The notes beneath the pieces were generated by a model. That model did not search any database, was not told the DNA's origin, and worked only from the letters and a program-made list of their open reading frames with translations. Both the position numbers and the translations under genes were made by a program. Shown piece after piece: positions 1-5,973 of a stretch of 9,679 bases of DNA (positions within the stretch are counted from its first letter, which is position 1; each line of letters opens with the position of its first letter). The DNA comes from Euryarchaeota archaeon UBA53. Its GTDB lineage: Archaea > Thermoplasmatota > Poseidoniia > Poseidoniales > Poseidoniaceae. Location: NCBI GenBank assembly GCA_002507425.1, contig DAZU01000127.1, positions 29,371 through 39,049 on the forward strand. The letters run 5' to 3'.

Positions 1-479
1 TGGCGCATTCCCTTGGAAAATTGTCCAATTTTTTTGTGTATGACGTCGCTAAGAGATACGAAATCAAGCACCCTCATCGCCTCTTTTTCTGCCTCTTTTC
101 GTGTCATTCCGTGCAATCTTGAGAATGTAGTTATGAATTCAAAAGCAGTCATCCAATCATGTAACTTCTCATGCTCCGGTACGAATCCAACTTTGGAATA
201 AGGCGCAGGATTTTTCCACGGGTCGATACCAAAAAGTCTCACAGCACCTGAGTTTGGTTTTATTTTACCCATCATCAGTTTGAAGAGAGTCGATTTACCC
301 GCCCCATTCATCCCTAATATGCCAGTAACTCCTCCCGAAATACCCAAAGAAACTCCATTCAGAGCATTTATCCTGCCATATGACTTAGCGACTCTGTCAA
401 ACATTATCACCGGCGAATTCCTTGCTGGCTCCCACTCCTCCTGTGGAACTTTTCCATCTTGACTAACATCCGGTATCAT
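1..479 (-). CDS. ABC transporter ATP-binding protein, partial (C-terminal part beyond the window start)
   Basis: This is the nucleotide-binding subunit of a probable ABC-2 type exporter; it would hydrolyse ATP at the inner face of the membrane to drive the permease encoded just upstream. About 159 residues are visible. A roughly 22-residue polar leader precedes the first strand. Walker A is GMNGAGKST at about residues 56-64, a Q-loop region reads VGFVPEHEKL at about 98-107, and the ABC signature begins as FSKGMR at 154-159, where the window ends. Walker B and the H-loop are therefore not visible. The ATG at 479 overlaps the permease stop codon as ATGA and has a near-perfect Shine-Dalgarno sequence 7 bases upstream, so the start is secure and translational coupling is likely. 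The Q-loop position has Glu, as is common in ABC-2 type ATPases. The substrate cannot be told from sequence. The family call is firm. Confidence 0.93.
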   Translation of the reverse strand, partial: MIPDVSQDGKVPQEEWEPARNSPVIMFDRVAKSYGRINALNGVSLGISGGVTGILGMNGAGKSTLFKLMMGKIKPNSGAVRLFGIDPWKNPAPYSKVGFVPEHEKLHDWMTAFEFITTFSRLHGMTRKEAEKEAMRVLDFVSLSDVIHKKIGQFSKGMR

Positions 480-1513
480 TCACGTGTCACCTCCAATGAC
501 GACACTCTATTTGCAAGCAAATAAAGTGCTAATCCGTTAATTATTGTAATCGAAATTAGACTCCAAACCCATGGGTGTTGATATGTCATCTCTGTTCCAA
601 TCAAAGCTTGACATACGTGTGCTACTGAATCGTATGGGGATATAACGTAAAGAACTGATTTGTTGAAAAGTGTGTCGATTATTGATGCCATAGCTTTCGT
701 GCCCATAAGAATGGCAATTAGTCCGATTGCGGGGAAAAATCTACCTCGAGATATACTCGATAGGGAGAGTCCAATAGATGTATAAGTGAAAGAAAGAATT
801 AGTCCGCAAAGAAATGTTGCCATGAATATAGGGAATGTGTCAATTATCCAAGCCCATCCTTTACCCATAACCAAAATATCAACAAAATAGTAAATTGACA
901 AAGTCCCGTTTATTATAATCATTAAAATTATAGCTACCGATAGGAATTTCATGGTAGCATAATCAAATCTGTTAATCGGTCTTGAAAAATACATCGCGCT
1001 AGTGCCATGGGAGCGATCTTCTGAAATCATGCCACCCACCAATAATGCAGCTACTATAGGATAATACAATATGTTCCTAGGGAAAAATCCCATTACATGC
1101 CCGTATAAGTTGTCACGATTAACACCCCATATTCCATAAAGTGTAGGCTCCCCAATCATGCCAAATAATAATGCCATAGCAACGTCGGTCATAGATGCAA
1201 TTATTACAAAGAAAATAAACAATTTTGTTGGTATGTTCCAAGGCCTGTGACCTTTCTTTACAATTCCAAGAATGTGATGTCTTAATATTGACCAATTTCG
1301 CATCCACCTTGGGTTAAGTTTACCTTCCCATGGTCTGTAAATCTGTTCAAATATCTGGCCCTTTTGATTTGATGCTACCTGTGCGCTTGTTTCCTCTGAA
1401 TCATCACTCTTTGACCATGCAGCTTGTAATTTTGTTTGACCGGTTACCGGTGCTTCTGAACCAAATGATTTGCGTTCAATACTTACATCATTTTGAGATA
1501 GTTCCTCAGCCAT
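476..1513 (-). CDS. ABC-2 type transporter permease
   Basis: This is an integral membrane subunit of a probable ABC exporter, 345 residues from the ATG chosen here. The first 90 or so residues are polar and charged with no membrane segment and should lie in the cytoplasm. Six hydrophobic segments follow at about 98-120, 148-163, 190-213, 226-253, 260-281 and 316-336. After the second segment comes the stretch SEDRSHGTSAMYFSRP (about 164-179), which matches the ABC-2 permease pattern of an acidic/basic loop, a Gly-Thr and a Ser-Arg-Pro. A GTG three bases further upstream is in frame, but the ATG at 1513 has AGGTGA 6 bases before it, whereas the GTG would be too close. The start overlaps the upstream ATPase stop as TGATG, and the stop overlaps the next ATPase start as ATGA. 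It probably pairs with one or both neighbouring ATPases; the substrate is unknown. Confidence 0.88.
   Translation of the reverse strand: MAEELSQNDVSIERKSFGSEAPVTGQTKLQAAWSKSDDSEETSAQVASNQKGQIFEQIYRPWEGKLNPRWMRNWSILRHHILGIVKKGHRPWNIPTKLFIFFVIIASMTDVAMALLFGMIGEPTLYGIWGVNRDNLYGHVMGFFPRNILYYPIVAALLVGGMISEDRSHGTSAMYFSRPINRFDYATMKFLSVAIILMIIINGTLSIYYFVDILVMGKGWAWIIDTFPIFMATFLCGLILSFTYTSIGLSLSSISRGRFFPAIGLIAILMGTKAMASIIDTLFNKSVLYVISPYDSVAHVCQALIGTEMTYQHPWVWSLISITIINGLALYLLANRVSSLEVTRE
487..494 (-). promoter_or_regulatory. Strong ribosome binding site for the downstream ABC ATPase
   Basis: The minus strand reads GGAGGTGA, a full match to the 3' end of 16S rRNA, 7 bases before the ATG at 479. It lies inside the last codons of the permease gene (encoding part of LEVTRE), so it fixes the start of the next gene and supports coupled translation. 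Confidence 0.85.
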
Positions 1514-2472
1514 CACAAATCACCTAGCAAGTCTTCACTACCCTTTGCCTCATGACCTAATCTTTCCATTATTACTAGAAATAGGTCCTCAAGTGTGGCT
1601 TCATGATCGTGCATCCTACGAATTTGCGAACCAGCTTTTAACGCTGCTTCTAAGATTTCATTATAGGTTGTATCTCCTTTGTGGCCAACACGCATTATTC
1701 TACCCTCTCTTCTTACTTTCATCCCATTATCTCGCATTATTTCTTCAAGTTTGCCAGCAGAACCCCAAACATGTATTTCTACCTCTTTGTCAATTGCTTT
1801 CAAGTCCTCAATTTTCCCCTGTGCAGCCAATTTACCTTTGTGTAAGAGGACAATATTTTCACACACTCTTTCGACATCGTCCATCAAGTGCGATGCCATC
1901 AAGACCGACCTTTGTCCATGGTTTACTGTGGTCTCAAGAGTGTTGAGCATGAATTCTCTGGATTGCGCATCTAGTCCGTTGCTTGGTTCATCGGCGATAA
2001 TTAACGCAGGGTCGTGTATTAATGCGCAGGCTAGTTTTGTAGCTTGTTTCATCCCAGTTGAGAATGTCGAAACTTGTCTATATCTTTGCTCCCCAAGGCC
2101 AACATACTCTAATGCTTGATGTGCTCTTTGAAGTGCCACGTTTGGGTTCATGCCGATTAATTCACCACTATACCTTACTTGGTGTATTGCTTCCATACCT
2201 GGATTTAATGCATCATACTCAGGCATGTAGCCGATTTTCTGACGAATCTGTGGGCCTTGAGTTCTGATGTCAAAACCGAGGACTTCACCCTCTCCTGAAG
2301 TTAATTGAATCAATCCTAGAATTGTTTTCAAAAATGTTGACTTACCAGCACCATTTGGTCCTAGTAACCCGGTTGAACCATGTTCGATTTTTATGTCTAG
2401 TGAATCTAGTGCAATATGTGATCCATATGCTTTAGTAAGGCCAGTTGATTGAATTATTAACTCTCTGACCAT
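1513..2472 (-). CDS. ABC transporter ATP-binding protein (ABC-2 exporter type)
   Basis: This is a complete ABC ATPase of 319 residues from the ATG chosen here, expected to power the permease encoded immediately downstream. All family motifs are visible: Walker A GPNGAGKST at about 38-46, a Q-loop region IGYMPEYDAL near 80-89, signature STGMKQ near 137-142, Walker B ending LIIADEP near 152-158 followed by the SNGLD D-loop, and the switch His in MASHLMDD near 190-197. The last 90 or so residues form the C-terminal extension often seen in ABC-2 ATPases. Start choice is uncertain: in-frame TTG at 2505 and ATG at 2490 add 11 or 6 residues, and none of the three starts has a Shine-Dalgarno sequence. 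ATG 2472 gives the usual short lead-in before the first strand. It lies about 40 bases after tgtA and overlaps the permease by one base as TGATG. Confidence 0.92.
   Translation of the reverse strand: MVRELIIQSTGLTKAYGSHIALDSLDIKIEHGSTGLLGPNGAGKSTFLKTILGLIQLTSGEGEVLGFDIRTQGPQIRQKIGYMPEYDALNPGMEAIHQVRYSGELIGMNPNVALQRAHQALEYVGLGEQRYRQVSTFSTGMKQATKLACALIHDPALIIADEPSNGLDAQSREFMLNTLETTVNHGQRSVLMASHLMDDVERVCENIVLLHKGKLAAQGKIEDLKAIDKEVEIHVWGSAGKLEEIMRDNGMKVRREGRIMRVGHKGDTTYNEILEAALKAGSQIRRMHDHEATLEDLFLVIMERLGHEAKGSEDLLGDL
1520..1525 (-). promoter_or_regulatory. Ribosome binding site deciding the permease start
   Basis: The minus strand reads AGGTGA, 6 bases before the ATG at 1513 and only 3 before the alternative GTG at 1516. 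The spacing favours the ATG. The site lies inside the 3' end of the upstream ATPase gene. Confidence 0.7.
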
Positions 2473-2512
2473 AAGATAGACACGTAACATCGGGCAAATG
2501 AACAATTCGATT

Positions 2513-4681
2513 CTATGGGCATCCTTGTCTGACCTTTACCGCAATACCTTTGTTGAAATACTTCAGGTCTTGACATGTGGATTGAGACGTTCCAAAACCA
2601 AGCAGTTTTCCATTAGAATTGACTATTAGGACTCCTTCCCCTGGTCTCACCCAGGAATCGTATGCAATTACAAATCCATGCATAACACTCCTTCCTTGCT
2701 CTATGAATGGTTCTGCGTCGCTGTTCACAACTATCCATGGAGGGCCTTCTCCTGGTTTAGGTGCGAAGATGTCAGGCAATTTTGATGGGATTTCCATAGA
2801 TCTCAGTTGATGCAATCTTTTTGCTCCGTTAACTGTTAGTGACAAACCTCCCTCAACAAGCCTCTGCGAAAATAAGTGACTGCCTTGATAATCAATCATG
2901 TTCTTGACTCTTCCCGTGTTACTCATCACGAATTTAGATTGTTTGCATATTAACTCAGAATGTTTGTAATCTAGGTTGAAAAGTATACACAGTTTGTCTA
3001 TAATTGATTGAGAATGCCTGAGTTCAGGATCGCTATCATTTCCGCTGTGACCAATCCTATCAAAGACGGTTTTGTGCAAATCTTCGGTATTGCTGATGTC
3101 AATTGTGACGATATCTCTATCCTTTATGCCCAATCTCTCTAGTTCCACTCTTAGCATGGAATAGTCTGGACCTTTTTTCCATATCCAACTTGGACCTTCA
3201 ATATGCGCCCATGGATTCATATCTTCTATTGTAAAGGGAATTAAACCAACAGGGGTTGAAATAAAAATATCACAATCTAAACCACAAAGCCTGTTAATCA
3301 GGTCACCGATTTTATTTCTCCAAGGGGGGCTTGTTCCATAAAAAACAATAACTTTTCCATTTTTTCTACTCTTCCATCTAGCGTTAAGTCTTCTTTTTGC
3401 CATTTCAACATGCGGTCGATTAAATGTGTCTAAACCACCCCAAGCCTCAGCACCTTTTTTTGGAGTATTTTGTGCTGTAACAAACCAATCCCAATTCTCT
3501 TCCCAAATGCCTCGCTCTTTACCCACATCTTTTGATGCAGATTTTTCGTCTAAAACAAAGGGTAACATGTCGATTTTTGCTGGACTGGTTATCAACCATA
3601 GAAAAGCCTCTCTAAGAGCTGGGTTTTGATGACTGCGCCTTTCTGCAAGTTGCCAAATTTCACCATTTCTTACCGCTTGTCTGCATCTTGCCAATTCTTG
3701 TAGAGTAACCTCTAGGTTAAATCTTGCAAGAATTTCGGTCCTTGTAATCTTGTCCATATCTCGAACATCTTCAGGAGATAAATTGCTTACTGCAGGCATC
3801 ATAAGCGGCCATTCTTCGATTTCAGAAAGTTTCTCAGTACCCCAAGGTGTTAGTAGTCTGCCATCTCTTGCAAACAAAACATATGCTGCTGAGTCGAACA
3901 TATCTGCCCCCATTGCGATTAGGATTGGGAATAGCATTGGATGTCCACAACCGAACATATGAACAGGTCTATTCGGTTTTAGATTGGATTTTGAGACAAG
4001 CATTATTTTGAGTAGTTCTTTGTATTTTTGCTGTTCCATAATTGGGACGATTCCTCCAATTGGGTGAATTGCGAAGTCAAATTTGCACATTTCTGTGGCG
4101 CTTTTTCTCCTCAATTCATGATAAACTCCGCCTTGTATTGGTCCATTAAGCATGATACCTTTAGACGAGTCTATCGATATCTGTGCTCTGTTGATTGTCT
4201 CCAAAACAGCATCTTTCACTTCATTAAATGTCATATCAGGCCTAGTAAAAACGTCGAGCATCGTTGCGATATCAACTCCAATATTTTTTTGAAAGGAAAC
4301 GATTTCATCAGGTTCGACCTCTACATCTCCGTAAACATATGATTGAAATGTTCCCGAGTCTGTCATTATGGCACCAGGATAATCCAACATTTTGTGAACA
4401 CCATTTTCCAAACAAGATAATTTTAAATTCTCATGTTTCCATATTACGTATGAATTTGTAATCAATGCCTTAATGCCATATTTGTCCCACATTTCCCGTG
4501 GTTTTATAGTCATAATATTTGGATTGATAACAGGTAAGAGGCATGGGGTTTCGACAACTCCGTGCTTCGTATACAGTTTACCAAGTCTTGCTTGTCCATC
4601 TCTTACACTTATCTCGAATTTACCCAAGTCCTTTTCATTGCATGACTCGGGATCTAATCGAGTCCCAGTTTTCCATGTCAT
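2513..4681 (-). CDS. tgtA: Archaeosine tRNA-guanine transglycosylase, zinc-ligand-less variant
   Basis: This enzyme exchanges guanine at position 15 in the D-loop of archaeal tRNAs for the base preQ0, the first tRNA-level step to archaeosine. It has 722 residues from ATG 4681; numbers below add five, counting from the TTG at 4696. The catalytic TGT domain covers about 25-360 and keeps TDSGTFQ with Asp113, GVDIATMLD, IQGGVYHELRR, HPIGGIVP, HMFGCGHP and FDSAAY with the nucleophile Asp268. About 425-505 resembles the C1 region (ISTPVGLIP), 585-630 the C2 region (TGRVKNM...NGAKRLH), and 640-727 is a PUA RNA-binding domain ending AVKVRQG. All four zinc ligands of the Pyrococcus enzyme are absent: Leu298, Met300 and Val303 replace Cys, and Phe326 replaces His. 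It is about 140 residues longer than that enzyme, with extra sequence after the catalytic domain and before C2. ATG 4681 is chosen because GAGGT lies 8 bases upstream; ATG 4687 is possible. Confidence 0.94.
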   Translation of the reverse strand: MTWKTGTRLDPESCNEKDLGKFEISVRDGQARLGKLYTKHGVVETPCLLPVINPNIMTIKPREMWDKYGIKALITNSYVIWKHENLKLSCLENGVHKMLDYPGAIMTDSGTFQSYVYGDVEVEPDEIVSFQKNIGVDIATMLDVFTRPDMTFNEVKDAVLETINRAQISIDSSKGIMLNGPIQGGVYHELRRKSATEMCKFDFAIHPIGGIVPIMEQQKYKELLKIMLVSKSNLKPNRPVHMFGCGHPMLFPILIAMGADMFDSAAYVLFARDGRLLTPWGTEKLSEIEEWPLMMPAVSNLSPEDVRDMDKITRTEILARFNLEVTLQELARCRQAVRNGEIWQLAERRSHQNPALREAFLWLITSPAKIDMLPFVLDEKSASKDVGKERGIWEENWDWFVTAQNTPKKGAEAWGGLDTFNRPHVEMAKRRLNARWKSRKNGKVIVFYGTSPPWRNKIGDLINRLCGLDCDIFISTPVGLIPFTIEDMNPWAHIEGPSWIWKKGPDYSMLRVELERLGIKDRDIVTIDISNTEDLHKTVFDRIGHSGNDSDPELRHSQSIIDKLCILFNLDYKHSELICKQSKFVMSNTGRVKNMIDYQGSHLFSQRLVEGGLSLTVNGAKRLHQLRSMEIPSKLPDIFAPKPGEGPPWIVVNSDAEPFIEQGRSVMHGFVIAYDSWVRPGEGVLIVNSNGKLLGFGTSQSTCQDLKYFNKGIAVKVRQGCP

Positions 4682-4689
4682 ATTCATCA

Positions 4690-4694
4690 ACCTC
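4690..4694 (-). promoter_or_regulatory. Ribosome binding site of tgtA, overlapping the Nfu stop codon
   Basis: The minus strand reads TGAGGT: the TGA ends the Nfu-type gene and GAGGT serves as the Shine-Dalgarno sequence 8 bases before ATG 4681, but only 2 before ATG 4687. This decides the tgtA start in favour of 4681 and points to coupled translation of the two genes. Confidence 0.6.
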
Positions 4695-5148
4695 AAACAA
4701 ATTCGACTTTGCCAAAGCTCAGTATAAACTCTCTTCCCAATTCATCAAATGTGTCTAGTAAACTTGAACAAAAGCTGATTTTGTGGATCTCATCATCAGA
4801 TTCTAAATCTCCCTTGACGCCCTCCAATGTTCCCGGAGCTGCACCGCAAGAAAGACATGCACCAGTCAAATCTAATACTAGGTGCATGCCATTTTCCATT
4901 TCTTCGATTTTTGTGACAGCAATACCTCCTCCATGACCATCTAACGCAGCCCTAACAGGCCCGAGTCTTGCAAGAAGATACGGTACTAAATCGTCGACTT
5001 CTTTTAGAGACGTATTTCTGTAAATTTCCTCTTGCTCGGGGTCTGTTGCCTCATCTATTCTCTTTTTTGCTTCGACTTCCATAGCGTTTGCCGCCTCTAT
5101 GCGGTATTGCTCAAGAATGTCATCATCCATGACATACCGGCTAGTCAT
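4693..5148 (-). CDS. Nfu/NifU C-terminal-domain Fe-S scaffold or carrier protein
   Basis: This 151-residue protein probably holds a 4Fe-4S cluster between two subunits and passes it to client proteins. The Nfu domain covers roughly residues 53-125. GPVRAALDGHGGGI (63-76) matches the family's Arg-Pro-x-Leu-x-x-Asp-Gly-Gly-type motif, and GACLSCGAAPGTLEGV contains the cluster-binding C-x2-C at Cys98 and Cys101 followed by the usual Thr-Leu-x-x-Gly-Val. A 50-residue, charged, probably helical leader (rich in Glu, Ala and Lys) comes first and has no recognised function. The ATG at 5148 is preceded by GAGGG at a rather long 11 bases; ATG 5130 is an alternative. The gene diverges from sufC and runs directly into tgtA. 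Facing a SUF operon supports an Fe-S role. It could be either a primary scaffold or a later carrier. Confidence 0.88.
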   Translation of the reverse strand: MTSRYVMDDDILEQYRIEAANAMEVEAKKRIDEATDPEQEEIYRNTSLKEVDDLVPYLLARLGPVRAALDGHGGGIAVTKIEEMENGMHLVLDLTGACLSCGAAPGTLEGVKGDLESDDEIHKISFCSSLLDTFDELGREFILSFGKVEFV

Positions 5149-5193
5149 GCATTCATGAACCCTCGCTTTGTTACCCTAACAGATGTACAGCCA

Positions 5194-5201
5194 TTCATAA
5201 A
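5194..5201. promoter_or_regulatory. TATA-like element between the divergent Nfu and sufC genes, possibly used in both directions
   Basis: The 74-base gap (5149-5222) contains TTCATAAA on the plus strand, which is TTTATGAA on the minus strand. Placing the transcription start about 26 bases from its centre puts the plus-strand start at or next to the sufC ATG (5223), giving a leaderless message, and the minus-strand start near 5171, giving a leader of about 23 bases that carries GAGGG. No clear BRE is visible on either side, so this is a spacing-based inference. Confidence 0.4.
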
Positions 5202-5222
5202 GGGGCACATCTAGGCGGGAAC

Positions 5223-5963
5223 ATGGGGGGCGAGTTGTTGAGTGTCAATGACTTACACGTAAGTGTAGAAGGCAAAGAGATAATCAAGGGCTTATCTCTA
5301 ACAATCAAAACTGGGGAAATTCATGCCATCATGGGCAGGAATGGCTCAGGCAAATCAACCTTAGCCAACGTGATTATGGGTCACCCAGCATTTGAGGTAA
5401 CTTCTGGTTCAGTCGAATTTAATGGAACCCCTGTTGAAGAATTGGAGGTATTTGAAAGAGCCAGAGCGGGCATGTTCATGTCATTTCAATATCCTTCAAC
5501 AATACCCGGTGTTCAAGTTGGAACATTTTTACGCAAGTCGGTCTCTGCCGTTCGCGGAGAGGATGGTCCTAATGCTAGGGAATTTAGAAAAGAACTGAAA
5601 TCTCATATGAAATCTCTAAACATGGATAAATCATTCTTGTCGCGATATGTGAACGACGGGTTTAGTGGAGGAGAAAAAAAGAGACTGGAAATCCTACAGA
5701 TGCTATTGCTAAACCCTACTTTAGCCTTGTTGGACGAGACCGACTCGGGCTTGGACATAGATGCCCTAAGGGTAGTCGCAGATGGCATTAATAGCATTAC
5801 ATCCACCGCAGGTTGCCTTCTAATTACTCACTATCAAAGACTCCTCGACCATGTGAAGCCGGACTTTGTCCACGTCATGATTGATGGAAAAATTGTGAAG
5901 ACTGGAGGTGCCGATTTAGCCGGGCATCTTGAAGCTAGAGGCTATGATTGGTTGGAAGCCTGA
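5223..5963 (+). CDS. sufC: SufC, ATPase of the SUF Fe-S cluster assembly complex
   Basis: SufC is a cytosolic ABC-type ATPase that binds SufB and SufD; ATP-driven dimerisation reshapes the scaffold during Fe-S cluster assembly. It has 246 residues, the normal length. Walker A is GRNGSGKST at 38-46. The Q-loop is in MFMSFQYP (Gln89), and the run FQYPSTIPGV is typical of SufC. The signature is FSGGEKKR at 147-154, Walker B is ALLDE at 168-172 followed by TDSGLDIDAL, and the switch His203 lies in ITHYQRLL. It is the first gene of the plus-strand operon. There is no clean Shine-Dalgarno sequence before ATG 5223, only AGGCGGG too close to the start, and a TATA-like box lies at about the distance expected for a leaderless message. 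The stop is followed at once by the sufB ribosome binding site. Confidence 0.96.
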   Translation: MGGELLSVNDLHVSVEGKEIIKGLSLTIKTGEIHAIMGRNGSGKSTLANVIMGHPAFEVTSGSVEFNGTPVEELEVFERARAGMFMSFQYPSTIPGVQVGTFLRKSVSAVRGEDGPNAREFRKELKSHMKSLNMDKSFLSRYVNDGFSGGEKKRLEILQMLLLNPTLALLDETDSGLDIDALRVVADGINSITSTAGCLLITHYQRLLDHVKPDFVHVMIDGKIVKTGGADLAGHLEARGYDWLEA

Positions 5964-5968
5964 GGTGA
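5962..5968 (+). promoter_or_regulatory. Ribosome binding site deciding the sufB start
   Basis: GAGGTGA overlaps the sufC stop codon by two bases and sits 5 bases before ATG 5974. The open frame extends upstream to a TTG at 5929 inside sufC, but that codon has no such site. Confidence 0.8.
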
Positions 5969-5973
5969 ATTAT

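Noticed and set aside
13..462. Two short plus-strand frames at the window start
   Set aside because: They are antisense to the partial ABC ATPase, whose Walker A, signature and strong ribosome binding site are clear.
1439..1451. ACCGGT repeated with one base between, a possible operator
   Set aside because: It lies well inside the permease coding region, encodes Pro-Val-Thr-Gly in frame, and has no matching copy elsewhere in the window; most likely chance.
1545..2119. Long plus-strand open frames opposite the ABC ATPase
   Set aside because: They are antisense to a gene with all ABC motifs, overlap each other in two frames, and have no recognisable domain or ribosome binding site.
2232..2244. 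Glu in place of Gln in the Q-loop of the ABC ATPases (YMPE, FVPE)
   Set aside because: This substitution is common in ABC-2 type ATPases and does not suggest loss of activity.
5929..5973. Upstream TTG start for sufB, overlapping sufC
   Set aside because: The ATG at 5974 has GAGGTGA at 5 bases and gives the normal SufB N-terminus; the extension simply reads through the end of sufC.
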